Shown here one piece after another: positions 54,501 through 64,000 of a stretch of DNA of 64,000 bases. The notes beneath the pieces were generated by a model. The model worked only from the letters and a program-made list of their open reading frames with translations. It searched no databases and had not been told where the DNA came from. The DNA is from Chondrus crispus (Eukaryota; Rhodophyta; Florideophyceae; Gigartinales; Gigartinaceae), in NCBI RefSeq assembly GCF_000350225.1, contig NW_005179140.1:31514-95513 (forward strand), given 5' to 3'. The stretch's first letter is position 1. Each line of letters opens with the position of its first letter. The translations under genes were made by a program, and so were the position numbers.

Positions 54501-55797
54501 TTCATGAATTAATTTTTTGCCCGAGAACAGAAAAACCCTACCCGTGATCTCTACTTTTTCTCTTCTTGTCCGGCGTCGCGCAGTGGCTGTCCGCCCTTCT
54601 CCGTCGTACCTAACAATCCCGCTCGCCGCGTTCCCCCGCTCGCCGCGCCGCCTCCCAATCCCGCTCGCCGCGTCCGCCCGCTCGCCGCGCCCCGCCGCTG
54701 GCCACTCCCCGCCGCTCGCCGCCGCACCTCGCCGATCGCCGCACCCCATCGGTTGCGGTACTCTGTGGCTTACTGCTTGCCGCTTCCTACTGCGTGCTGC
54801 TCCTGGCTGCTTTCTGTTCTTTTGTTCGCAGTTCCTTGCCGCTCGCTGCTCCTCGCCGCTCGCTGATCCTTGCCGCTCGCTGCACACTGCCGCTCGTCGA
54901 TCCCCGCGGTCGCACTTTTCCGTGCCGCCTCTTGCTCACAGTACCGCCAACTCTCGCTCTGACGGTGACGCCGCCTCTCTCTCACACTTGGACGCCGACT
55001 TGCTCCGATTGTGACGCCGCCTTGCGCTCCACTGTGCCGCCACCAGACACCACGCCACACCGCTCACGCTGCGTTACCGCCTCTCCCCGCGCTTGCTGCC
55101 GTGTCGCTACCGCCACACCGCCTCCTAAAGGGTACACTATTACCACTCCCTGCCGAGTTACGTTCCAGCTGCCGTAACTAAATCACCGCCTCAAAGACAA
55201 CACGCTGCCACCGGCCGTTCCAAAGGCCTCACACGTGACTAGCACATCGAAGAATGCGGCTGTGAGCAGAGTCCCAGTACATCCTTTCGATTACCAACGA
55301 CTACTCTAGTGGACAATTCTTTTCCCCGAGAGCGATAGCGAGGGCGGCAACTTGAACCAAAGGTGAGGAAGTGTTAGTGAGTCCCCACCGGTTCGCTGTT
55401 TCGGCAGTGGGCGGATAACGGTGTTTGGTCGAAAGGCCTGGTGACCACACAGCGACCGATCTGGACGGGGTGTTGTACCGACGGGGAGGGTTTGAGAAAC
55501 TAGTCTAGTCGCGTCGCGCAAGCTTCCTGAAAGGGAGTAGACAGCCTTTAGCCAGTGTATCGGCTGCTGTGGATCTCCCGTAAGGATCGTCGCGCCCGCT
55601 CCAGCAAACGCAGGAGTGGGTAGACAGCTGAAGTCGTTTCCGACCCGGACGGTCTCCGGGTGCCGAAGGTCAGACCTTCCTGTCGTGGGACGGTATCCCT
55701 CCAAGGACTTCCCCTGTAGAGGACAGGGCGCCAAGGGTCGGAGTACCCTTTCAAGGTTGAAATTTTTGCCGAAGCCGAACTTGTACCAACACTGAAC
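54501..55797 (+). other. Copia-B leader
   Basis: Untranslated leader. 54590-55150 is C-rich with repeated CTCGCCGC-type units, as in Copia-A and Copia-C, though the sequence is only loosely alike. From about 55,380 a non-repetitive part carries GGGCGGATAACGG, GGGGTGTTGT and the structured RNA domain, ending about 70 nt before the ATG. Confidence 0.75.
55525..55728 (+). ncRNA. Structured RNA domain in the Copia-B leader
   Basis: Same layout as in Copia-A with changed pairs. UCCU (55525-55528) with AGGA (55583-55586); GGGAG (55533-55537) with CUCCC (55575-55579); CCCGCUCC (55595-55602) with GGAGUGGG (55613-55620); CCCGGA with UCCGGG (55644-55660); AAGG with CCUU (55666-55678); CCCUGU with ACAGGG (55712-55728). 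The internal loop GAAA/GUA between the first two helices and the five-base loops of the last three hairpins are kept. The linker GCUGAAG-CGUU is also kept. Confidence 0.7.
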
Positions 55798-58700
55798 ATG
55801 TCACAACAGCAAGAAACATCAGATGCAACCTCGCCTTCGGGATCCGGGCAACAGGCAGAACCCCGCTTCATGCACCACGTCCCTCTGGCTGACCTTAACG
55901 ACAAACAGAAGGAATTCGTGTCCTCTGTACGCCATTTAGAAGCCACTGAGGCTGCCCAAGGGGATGGTCTTCTACGCATATTCGCAGACATGTTCCCTCC
56001 CGCAGACCTTTTTTCAAAGGAACTCTGTGAACTACCGGCAGTCTACACTGAGCTCCGCAACTTCCTTGATTCACACGGAGCTAACATGCAGCAGCACTCC
56101 TCTCGCCGCATCATGATGACTCTTGCTCATAATATATACGAAGAGCAGGAAGATCAACAAGCTGCGATTGGCATCGTCACCGAGATCATGGCTGCAGGTC
56201 GTCGAATGAGGACCGATCTTTCCCGGACGGACAACAACCACCAAGAAGAGTCGCAATCACGCTCTGCCCCCACCTCCACCGCAAGTGCCCCTGATAGACT
56301 AGCACACAATGTTGCCATGCGTCTCAGAGACAGGGATAAAAAGTTTAGCGGGGCGCTTGGTGAGTCGTGGATGGAGTTCGTGGATGAGTACATGCAAGTA
56401 TGCCGAGATTATTCTCTGTCTCCAACACAAAAGCTTCACTACATGCACAATCTCCTATCCGGGGATGCGAAGAGGTTCTACCTGGATCGAGTAGATGGCT
56501 ATGCAACCTCATACCAACAAGCCATAGATCTGGTTGAGAATGAATACAATTCCCCTGTTAGACAGGCAAGGGTGAAAAACTACCTCAACACTTTGCGGAT
56601 CTCTACGTTCGTTTCAGATGGGCTAGATGAGTCTGCGGCACTATCCAAAATCTATAAGGTGATCACGAAGTTGTCTCGTCAAGGACCTGCTTCCCATCGC
56701 GGTGATGCACATAAAGTAGAATTCCTTCGGAACGCAGTCGTTGGATCTGGGTGGTCCCATGAGCCGCTGAGCAGGGTGGCAACGCACGGTCTCTCTTTCC
56801 AACAGCTCTACGGCGAACTGGAGGCTGCTCTCCAACTCCAGAAGGAAGCAAAGCAAGCCATGTTGAGAGATGCCGCAACAAAGACCAAAGACCTTGGCTA
56901 CGACGATGAGGTCCCAGGGATACTCTTCGCAGGTCAGACCCGGTATGCCAAACACCCATCTCGTAATCGCTTCTTCAGAGGTTCAAGGGGTTTCAGCACT
57001 CTGTCATCTAGACCGAGAACCAGTTTCGATCCACTTAGCATTCAAGGGTGTTTCAACTGTGAAGACAAAACACATACCATTCGAGACTGCCCGCGGCCGA
57101 TAAACGCAGCTAAAGCCGCTGCTAACAAACTGGACTACTTTCGAAAAAGGAAACAGACTGGAGAACGTTCTGTACACCTCGTTCTTGCTCAATTATGTCA
57201 GCAACTTGACCAAGGATCTGCTTCCGGCGCCCGAGAAGAGGTCGAGGAGAAAGACATCCCAGAGAAGCAGACTGATCGTGAGATCTTTGAATGCATCTTG
57301 GAGGAGTCTAGCCAGTACGACGTTGACTGCACTTCCCCACGCCCTCTACATTCAAACGAGACTTTATCTCAGGAAGAAGATTCCCTCCATCCATACTTCT
57401 CGCAGCAAGATAGAGAAGACTACGTATTCGTCGTGTACGAAGGGGATAACGCCTCAATATTCAAGTCTGACCATGTGTTCGGTACCGACAAGGACGTTCC
57501 CTTCCTAGGCGCATGTATCGATACGGGAGCACAAAAGTCTGTCATCGGAAAACAACAAGCCCTGGCGTACTTCAGGCTTATCAGGGAGGAGTTCAGGCCG
57601 CGCAAGCAAGGGCATGACCTTAAGTTCAAGTTTGGAAACCGCCGCCACATCGGACTTGGTCGTATTGAGATAAGGATTCCCATCAATGGAACGCACGTTC
57701 TATGCCCGAACATCGAAGTGGTTGATGTAGACGTCCCGCTACTCCTCGGCCTAGACTTTCTTGACGAGTACAAGATGATCGTTGATGCGGCAAATGATTT
57801 ACTCGAATCGAAGATCCGCGCTTGGTCATTCCCTTTAACGCGGAAACTGGGACATCTATATCTTGAATGGGACTACGGAACATTCTACACATCAGAGGAA
57901 CTGTTGAAGCTGCACAAACACTTCTTTCATCCAGATTCAGGACGTCTCTACGCAATGCTAAAGCGGGCCGACAATGCGAGTACAACTCCATCTGATCTTA
58001 AAGAACTGGAGAGGGTCGCATCGGAGTGTGACGTTTGCCAGAGAAACATGGCCGCTCCGAGCAGATTCAGAACCGCTCTTCCGTCCGATGATGTCGTGTT
58101 CAATAGGTGCGTTTGTATGGACATTATGTTCCTCGAGGGGAAGGCAGTGTTGCATATGGTGGACAAGGACACTAAGTTCAGTGCAGCTGCTTTCCTCCCG
58201 AAACAGACTGTCGACGAGTTGTGGAGCACATACTTGTCGCACTGGGTCCTTCCCTACATCGGTCACGCGCTTGAGATACACGCAGATCAAGGCCCCCAGT
58301 TCCGCTCTCGCAGGTTCGCGTCCTACACGAGCATGGAGGGAGTTCAGCTTCGCTTATCGGGTGTCGAAAGCCACAACAGCCTAGGCGTCGGAGAGAGGTA
58401 TCACCACTACCTGCGTCGTATTTTTCGCAAGATACGCGATGAGTTTCCTGATATACCAATGAAAGACGCATTAAGACTAGCTACAAAAGCCATGAATGAT
58501 ACCGCAGGACCAAAGGGTTTGGTACCAAGCCTTCTGGTGTTTGGAGTTATGCCAAGAATCCTTCTTCCAGGATCTGTCCAGCTACCTGGCCAAGTCCAGC
58601 GCATGAATGCCATGCAGGCAGCACGAAAGGATATGTCTAAAGAGGTTGCCCGTAGCCGGCTTAGCACAGCGTTGAGATCAAATGTTCCGGCTGCCACCAA

Positions 58701-60600
58701 CCGCGATATCAGCATAGGCTCTGAAGTGCTTGTCTTTAAAGAACCTCCCGTGAACAAATGGGTTGGACCATTTCATGTGCTCGACGTGAGAGACAAGTCA
58801 GTGTTCATCAATTCCCAAGGACGTACAACACAAATGTCTATCGACAAAGTGAGGCCGTACTTGCGTCCAATGCATAACGAAAAGCCAAGCACTACGGAAC
58901 CCAGTGAGTACAACCCGAGCAATAATACCATAAGCAAGGGTCTGTCGCCAGCAGAGGCATCAAATGCATTGCTAGAGTCCCTTCGCGATCCATTACAGGA
59001 TCTATTCTCATCACCGGCTGAGGACAACGCAATATCTCCTGACGAATTTTATATGGAGTTCGCCACATTCCTAACGGAGGTTATTGAATCATCCGATCCT
59101 CGATCTAAGAACGCTGCCTTCTTGTCAGCCATGAAGAAGGAAGTGAGAGGCTTAGAAGATCGCGGTGTTTGGGTTAGGATGTCAAAGAAGGACCTTCCGG
59201 AGAATGCAAATGTGCTAGGCGGTCGCTTCGTCCTCACATTGAAGAACGCTGGCTCTGAACGTGAGACCCCGAAAGCGCGCTTCGTTGCTCAAGGTTTCTC
59301 AGATAGGGAAAAGGACTACATAATCCACAATGTTACCTCACTAAGACAAAGCTCGGTTCGAATGATTGCATCCTTTGCTGCGTCGAAAAGGTTTCGAATC
59401 TTCAGCCACGACGTCACCCAAGCATATACACAAAGTGATGAATGTCTTTCGCGTGAGCTCTACCTTCAGCCGAAACCAGCAGATGCTCCCTTGTTCTCTC
59501 TTAACGCGCACCAAGTGTTGAAGTTGATCAAGCCGATATACGGGACCACTGATGCCGGTGATTACTGGAATGTGACGGTGGACAAGCATGCCAAGAGCGA
59601 TCTAGGCATGGAACCGCTCACAGGTGACTCGTCTCTGTATCTTAAGATTAATGCAGATGAAGAAGATGCTTCTGGACTAATGGGAATGCTAGTAGACGAT
59701 GGACTACTGTGTGGTAACGACGCTTTCCAGCGCCTCACCGAAGCTACACTGCATAAATTTGACTCGAGGCCAAGACAGTGGGATAAGGTCGAATTCTATG
59801 GCATGCAAATCGAATCTACGCCTGGTGGTAGTGTTCGAATCCATCAACCAGACCACATCCAGAGGATTGAGATGTTACCTGAAGATGCAACGTTCGAGCA
59901 CTTTCGTAGCGCTCGTGCGGCATTAGCCTGGATCACCCACACGAGGCCAGACATCGCCTGCTACGTAAATAAAGCAGCACAAGTCACAGAGAAAGCCTTC
60001 GAAAGGGGGCATATCGAGGCATTCAATCGATGCATCAAGTACCTAAAAAGAGAGCCTTTACATTTGAGTTTCGATCCGCTAAATATCGAAACATTGCAGA
60101 TTCGTGTCTATGCGGACGCCGCCTTTGGTACCAATTTGGATTGCAGCTCACAACTTGGGTACGTAATTATGCTATGCGATGCGAACAACTCCGCTCATAT
60201 TATCGACTTCTCCAGCAAAAAATCAAGAAGAGTTGTCAGATCGATAATGGGAGGAGAGATATTTGCCTTGGCAGATGGTTTCGATCGTGCCTTTATGTTA
60301 AGGCATGACCTGGAGCGTATGTATGCCAGAAAGATCCCGCTGTACGTTTTAACCGACTCTAAACAAGTTTTCGACACCATTACAAAGGCATCCAAAACAA
60401 CCGAACGAAGACTCCTCATCGATATTGCTGCTGCTCGTCAAGCCTACAATCGCCAGGAAATATCAAACATTGGTCTAGTTGCATCGGAAGACATGGTTGC
60501 AGATGGACTTACGAAAACGAATGCTGGGGCATCATTGATTAAGGTTTTAAGATCCGGCCACAATGCACTCAAGGTGAAACAGTGGATTATTCGAAATTAA
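55798..60600 (+). CDS. Copia-B gag-pol polyprotein, 1600 residues
   Basis: An uninterrupted frame in copia order. Gag-like helical domain to about residue 370; zinc knuckle CFNCEDKTHTIRDC at about 418; aspartic protease CIDTGAQKSVIG at about 572 with LLLGLDFLDEY; integrase zinc region (HKHFFHPDSGRL to CDVCQRN) and core with CMDIMFLEGKAVLHMVDKD at about 775, HADQGPQFRSRRF at about 830 and GVGERYHHYLR at about 866; reverse transcriptase with FSHDVTQAYTQSDE at about 1204 and MLVDDGLLCGN at about 1297; RNase H with VYADAAFGTNLD at about 1437, GGEIFALADGFDRAFMLRHD and VLTDSKQVFDTITKA at about 1518. It shares its whole layout with Copia-A at moderate identity, so the two are separate families of one lineage. 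Treated as a fossil. Confidence 0.93.
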   Translation: MSQQQETSDATSPSGSGQQAEPRFMHHVPLADLNDKQKEFVSSVRHLEATEAAQGDGLLRIFADMFPPADLFSKELCELPAVYTELRNFLDSHGANMQQHSSRRIMMTLAHNIYEEQEDQQAAIGIVTEIMAAGRRMRTDLSRTDNNHQEESQSRSAPTSTASAPDRLAHNVAMRLRDRDKKFSGALGESWMEFVDEYMQVCRDYSLSPTQKLHYMHNLLSGDAKRFYLDRVDGYATSYQQAIDLVENEYNSPVRQARVKNYLNTLRISTFVSDGLDESAALSKIYKVITKLSRQGPASHRGDAHKVEFLRNAVVGSGWSHEPLSRVATHGLSFQQLYGELEAALQLQKEAKQAMLRDAATKTKDLGYDDEVPGILFAGQTRYAKHPSRNRFFRGSRGFSTLSSRPRTSFDPLSIQGCFNCEDKTHTIRDCPRPINAAKAAANKLDYFRKRKQTGERSVHLVLAQLCQQLDQGSASGAREEVEEKDIPEKQTDREIFECILEESSQYDVDCTSPRPLHSNETLSQEEDSLHPYFSQQDREDYVFVVYEGDNASIFKSDHVFGTDKDVPFLGACIDTGAQKSVIGKQQALAYFRLIREEFRPRKQGHDLKFKFGNRRHIGLGRIEIRIPINGTHVLCPNIEVVDVDVPLLLGLDFLDEYKMIVDAANDLLESKIRAWSFPLTRKLGHLYLEWDYGTFYTSEELLKLHKHFFHPDSGRLYAMLKRADNASTTPSDLKELERVASECDVCQRNMAAPSRFRTALPSDDVVFNRCVCMDIMFLEGKAVLHMVDKDTKFSAAAFLPKQTVDELWSTYLSHWVLPYIGHALEIHADQGPQFRSRRFASYTSMEGVQLRLSGVESHNSLGVGERYHHYLRRIFRKIRDEFPDIPMKDALRLATKAMNDTAGPKGLVPSLLVFGVMPRILLPGSVQLPGQVQRMNAMQAARKDMSKEVARSRLSTALRSNVPAATNRDISIGSEVLVFKEPPVNKWVGPFHVLDVRDKSVFINSQGRTTQMSIDKVRPYLRPMHNEKPSTTEPSEYNPSNNTISKGLSPAEASNALLESLRDPLQDLFSSPAEDNAISPDEFYMEFATFLTEVIESSDPRSKNAAFLSAMKKEVRGLEDRGVWVRMSKKDLPENANVLGGRFVLTLKNAGSERETPKARFVAQGFSDREKDYIIHNVTSLRQSSVRMIASFAASKRFRIFSHDVTQAYTQSDECLSRELYLQPKPADAPLFSLNAHQVLKLIKPIYGTTDAGDYWNVTVDKHAKSDLGMEPLTGDSSLYLKINADEEDASGLMGMLVDDGLLCGNDAFQRLTEATLHKFDSRPRQWDKVEFYGMQIESTPGGSVRIHQPDHIQRIEMLPEDATFEHFRSARAALAWITHTRPDIACYVNKAAQVTEKAFERGHIEAFNRCIKYLKREPLHLSFDPLNIETLQIRVYADAAFGTNLDCSSQLGYVIMLCDANNSAHIIDFSSKKSRRVVRSIMGGEIFALADGFDRAFMLRHDLERMYARKIPLYVLTDSKQVFDTITKASKTTERRLLIDIAAARQAYNRQEISNIGLVASEDMVADGLTKTNAGASLIKVLRSGHNALKVKQWIIRN

Positions 60601-60704
60601 GCTATCACCATGCCTGTCCTATCGATCTGTTTCAGAAACTATCGAATGTCAAAAACGTGACGTCAAATTGGAGTATCTTGTTCCACCTTTTAAGAAAGTG
60701 CCAG

Positions 60705-60784
60705 TGTGAAAACTGCAGAAGTTGATTGGCGCGTGGTTTTCTCCACGCGCTGTAAGGACAAGATACTCTAGTAATTTCCCTCTC
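60705..60784 (+). repeat. 3' LTR fragment of Copia-B
   Basis: Matches the first 80 bp of 54248-54500 and stops where the Copia-C LTR starts. The last five bases before Copia-C (CTCTC, 60780-60784) are its expected target duplication. Confidence 0.88.
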
Positions 60785-61100
60785 TGTGGGAAAGTTTCTA
60801 TCATAATGTCTGTCATATGGCGATATACCTCACCACGTGAATGGGTCACGGGGTGAGGAAAGAACTTGCCGTGTTTAGGGTTACAGTAAATTAGTATATA
60901 ACGGACAATCCCATGCGACTAGCGCGTGGGTCTGCCCGGAGGCAGATTTGAACAGACGTGTCTACGCAGAATCCTTCACGAACAGCGCTCCGATTGCCCG
61001 GAGGTTCGGTTGGGTTTGAAGAGCCGGTCGTAGGTTCTTCTAGACATTAATAAACTGTTTAAACTATTTCCTTCAAACTTTTCCTGGGACAATTCCCACA
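60785..61100 (+). repeat. 5' LTR of Copia-C
   Basis: Begins TGTGGGAA and ends TTCCCACA, a perfect eight-base terminal inversion; both Copia-A LTRs begin TGTGAAAG instead. It carries the same TATATAAC and AATAAA signals as 3795-4108. Confidence 0.9.
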
Positions 61101-62900
61101 TTGATCAATCGCGTTTTTTCCCTTACGTTTTTTTTCTCGACAATTCTATTGGCCAAGTGAAGATCCGCCACCATTTCTTTCGAGCACCGCACATATCTCC
61201 AGACCTCCAGCGTGTGTTCCTCCCTGCTCGCGCGCCGCTCACCTCGCCGCTCGCTGGTTGCTTTTGCTGCCGCTCGCCCGCCGCTGCCTTTGTCGGCGCT
61301 CGCTCGCCAGTGCCCTCGCCGCTGCTCGCTCGTTGCTACGTTTGTCGCCGCTCGCTCGGTGCTGCCTTTGTCGCTGCTCGCTCAACGCTTCCTCACCCGC
61401 CGTTCCCGCCGTTGTCTAGCCTGCGCTGCCGCTGCGCCCCGCCGCTCCCCTGCTGACCGGGCTGGCTGCCGCTGCGCCCCCCGCCGCTGCGCCGCGCCCG
61501 CCACCCCGGCTATTAGCTGGTCTACGCCGTCGCTGCCTCGTCACCACGCCGCCGCCCACCGCTTCTCGCCGTAGCCCTGCCGCTGCGCCGCCGCCACCCG
61601 CCGCTGTCTGTCCTGCGCCGCCGCTGCACCCCGCCGTCCACTTCTGTACGGGCCGCGCCGCCGCTGCCCCTCCGCCGCGCCGCGCCCGGCGCTCCGGCTG
61701 CTGCCTGGCCTACGCCGCCGCTACTCTCAAGCCACCGAGCCGCCGCGCACGCCTCTCGCCGCTGCCGGCCATACGCCGTTGCTGCGCCGCTATTCCGCCG
61801 CCGCCACAGCCACTCCCAACCCGCTGCGCCGCTGAGCAAGGCTCTTCCTGCTGTCGGTTCTACGTCGCCGTTGCGACAAACTGTACGCCGCCACTGCGAC
61901 GGCGCGCGTCTGCCGCTGCTACTCAGCGAGCCGCCGTGCCTCCGCGCACTCCTCTCGCTGCTGCCGGTCCTACGCTGCCACTTCGCCGCCCTGCACGAAC
62001 GGTGCTGAGATTTGCAAGCCGCCGCCCCGTCGCACACAGCTCTCGTTGGTGCGCCGCCGCCTCGCTGCCACTCGCTCGCCGCCACCCGCCGCCGCTGCTG
62101 CTTCCCAGGTCCTGCGCCGCTGCAAACGGGTCTTGCTTGTGCCTGGCTTGCGCCTCCGTTGCGCCCCCGAGGCACGCCGCTGCTACCCCGCCGTCGTGCC
62201 GCCGCCGCTACTACCGCAGCCAACGACTGCTGTGGCCGTGCTACACACCAACCGTTGTCGTGTTGGACTACTAGGTTCCCGGCCGATTCACAGGGTTTGG
62301 GTACTGAGACTGCTACGAAAGGGACTGAAGGACTGTTGTCGAGGTTTGTGGAGGTTAGGGAATCGGTTCTGATTTAACTTTGCTCGAGAGCGGTTGACCC
62401 GGAATAAATACCCGGTGACGCGACGCTGGCAACTCGAACTGGAAGGTGAACCTCTCCGGCAGGGAACCCCACCGGTCCTTTTTAGGGCGGATAACGGTGT
62501 CGACCCTCTGTGGTCTGGTATTTCCGGGCGTGGGAATCCTCTGGGGTGTTGTGCACTGAGTAGGTAAAAGACAGAACGGACGAACTAACCGTCGAGCTTG
62601 CTTCCCACAAGAGACCAGACAGCCTTAAAGCCTGTGTACTGGCTGCTGTGGAAGTCTCGTAGGGATCTGAAAGCGCCTACTCCGTGAAAGCAGGAGCAGG
62701 TAGATAGCTGAAGACGTTCCCTGACCCGTACAGTCTACGGGCGCCAGAGGTCGGACCTCTTCTACCCGCTAGAGCAGCGGGCGCCGAGGGTCGGACCCTA
62801 ACAAGGTCAACCGTGTTCAGCTCAAGTTACTGCCCAATCAGCTCTTGTTCGTCAAGAATACACTACCCAAATCTTCCCCAGTCGCCTCCTGCTCCCCGAG
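61101..62900 (+). other. Copia-C leader
   Basis: An uninterrupted 1.8-kb leader, which shows what the Copia-A leader looked like before Gypsy-1 entered. 61200-62230 is a C-rich tract of CGC/CTG/CCG triplets with CGCCGCTCGCT-like units. From about 62,260 it becomes non-repetitive and carries GGGCGGATAACGG and the structured RNA domain. Confidence 0.8.
62603..62781 (+). ncRNA. Structured RNA domain in the Copia-C leader
   Basis: Nearly the Copia-A sequence. UCCC and GGGA, GAGAC and GUCUC, CCUACUCC and GGAGCAGG, CCCGUA and UACGGG, and CCCGCU and AGCGGG all pair. The hairpin GAGG-UCGGA-CCUC is fully paired here, unlike in Copia-A. Confidence 0.68.
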
Positions 62901-64000
62901 ATGCCGCCTTCCCCCTCCAACGATGGAGCAGGGAGATCCGAAAGCGGCCAACCTTCAACTCCCGCTCCTGCCGAACCCCAGCATACCTTTATGAAGGGTA
63001 TTTCAAGTGAGACATTGGGTGCTCTTACTAGTCCTCAGAAGGGGTTCATATCCTCAATCCGATTTCTTGAAGGGAACCCAGAACTCACAGGTCTTCAATT
63101 GAAACGGGCCATCGCCGATATGTTCCCACCCGCCTCACTTTTCCGACAGGAGATTTGCGACATCCCTGCAGTTCTAATAGAACTTCGGAACTTCCTTGAT
63201 AGTCGAGGGGGAAATTTGCAACAGCACTCGTCTCACAGGGTCGTCATGACTTTGGCGCACGGCCTTTACGAAGAGGCCGAAGACACACAAGCAGCGATTG
63301 AGATGGCGCGTGAAATCGTCGCTGCTGGTCGCCGACCTCGATCAACTGCTTCACGCTCAAACAGGAGAGAAGAAACGCAGCCAGCTTCTCAGGTGACAAC
63401 ACCGACCTCCACAAACAACACCTCAGCAGAAAAAGTTGCACATAATGTAGCTATGAGGCTTAAGGACAGGGACAAAAAGTTTTCTGGAGACTTAGGTGAC
63501 TCTTGGATGGAGTACGTCGACGACTATATGCAGCTTTGTCGTGACTACTCCCTATCCCCTTCCCAGAAACTGCAGTATCTTCACAACCTGCTACAGGGTG
63601 ACGCAAAAAGATACTACCTGGATAAGGTAGATGGATATGCCACCACTTTCCAACAGGCCATTCAAATGCTAGAAAGCGAATACAACTCTGCAGTGCGACA
63701 GAGTAGGGTCAAGAACTACTTAGGCTCCCTTCGTGTAACTTCTTTTGCCTCCCAGGGTACCGAAATGTCTGATGCCCTTGCGAAAGTGTACAAATCTATC
63801 ATAAAGCTTTCAAGGCAGGCCCCGAGATCTCACCAGGGGGACGCACACAAGGTGGAATTCCTGCGGAACGCTGTCGTCGGGACTCCTTGGTCAAACGAAC
63901 CATTGAGTAGAGTCGCAACACACCAACTGACATTCCAGCAGCTTTATGCAGAGCTAGAAGCAGCTCTTCAGTTGCACAAAGAATCTAAGCTGGCCATGCT
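62901..64000 (+). CDS. Copia-C gag-pol, N-terminal part
   Basis: ATG at 62901 (MPPSPSNDGAGRSESGQPST). The frame stays open to the window end and covers the Gag-like domain, nearly identical to Copia-A (for example FMKGISSETLGALTSPQKGF). The rest lies outside the window. Confidence 0.88.
   Translation, partial: MPPSPSNDGAGRSESGQPSTPAPAEPQHTFMKGISSETLGALTSPQKGFISSIRFLEGNPELTGLQLKRAIADMFPPASLFRQEICDIPAVLIELRNFLDSRGGNLQQHSSHRVVMTLAHGLYEEAEDTQAAIEMAREIVAAGRRPRSTASRSNRREETQPASQVTTPTSTNNTSAEKVAHNVAMRLKDRDKKFSGDLGDSWMEYVDDYMQLCRDYSLSPSQKLQYLHNLLQGDAKRYYLDKVDGYATTFQQAIQMLESEYNSAVRQSRVKNYLGSLRVTSFASQGTEMSDALAKVYKSIIKLSRQAPRSHQGDAHKVEFLRNAVVGTPWSNEPLSRVATHQLTFQQLYAELEAALQLHKESKLAM

Larger units (their letters stand above)
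54248..60784 (+). mobile_element. Copia-B, Ty1/copia element, 3' LTR cut by Copia-C
   Basis: The 5' LTR is 54248-54500 (253 bp). A 1.3-kb leader with a structured RNA domain follows, then one gag-pol frame (55798-60600), an A/G-rich tract and the first 80 bp of the 3' LTR (60705-60784), where Copia-C begins. Over those 80 bp the two LTRs look identical, so the insertion is young. The coding part looks whole. The rest of its 3' LTR and its downstream target duplication should lie beyond Copia-C, outside the window. Confidence 0.9.
60785..64000 (+). mobile_element. Copia-C, Copia-A family element, cut by the window end
   Basis: LTR 60785-61100, leader 61101-62900, structured RNA domain 62603-62781 and the start of gag-pol at 62901. 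It is inserted into the 3' LTR of Copia-B. Leader and coding sequence are very close to Copia-A (high nineties percent over much of the gag part by eye). No break is seen in the visible coding part. Confidence 0.9.

Overview
The window is nuclear DNA from a eukaryote with a repeat-rich genome. At least 85% of it is transposable elements: Ty1/copia and Ty3/gypsy LTR elements, two of the latter with chromodomains, and two Tigger/pogo-type DNA transposons. The only substantial host gene is an intronless NB-ARC/WD40 (STAND-type) gene, itself broken. The copia polyproteins resemble the lineage that includes crustacean GalEa and red-algal elements, and one gypsy element has an oomycete-like reverse transcriptase. 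A red alga is my first guess, with oomycete or fungus as alternatives. This rests on recalled family resemblance, not on a search.

Layout. 1-1217 has no recognisable gene. 1220-3489 is a Tigger/pogo transposon with TA duplications. 3795-43478 is one nested block. The outer element, Copia-A (LTRs 3795-4108 and 43165-43478), carries in its leader a whole Ty3/gypsy element, Gypsy-1 (4334-36765, duplication GCTCG). Gypsy-1 carries two further insertions: Gypsy-2 in opposite orientation (11685-26081, duplication CAACT) in its integrase region, and Gypsy-3 (29256-34919, duplication GCTCG) in its 3' tail. LTR pairs differ by about 2% for Copia-A, Gypsy-1 and Gypsy-2 and by under 1% for Gypsy-3, so the nest is young and was filled quickly. 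Copia-A sits in an older minus-strand open frame of unknown identity.

43892-46291 is a second Tigger/pogo-type transposon. 46763-50537 is the NB-ARC/WD40 gene, whose seven near-identical 129-bp WD units contain a +1 shift and a stop. A decayed copy of the gene's 3' tail lies at 52148-53415, pointing to an old tandem array. 54248-60784 is Copia-B, with an uninterrupted 1600-residue gag-pol frame; its 3' LTR is cut by Copia-C (60785 to beyond the window), a close relative of Copia-A.

The most interesting signal is a structured RNA domain of about 180-200 nt just upstream of the gag start in all three copia elements (38049-38227, 55525-55728, 62603-62781). Between Copia-A/C and Copia-B, at least eight base pairs in six helices change on both sides and stay paired. 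Other points of interest are an antisense open region between pol and the 3' LTR of Gypsy-2, an identical 13-nt primer-binding site in two gypsy families, and a hairpin 16 nt before the Gypsy-1 pol ATG.
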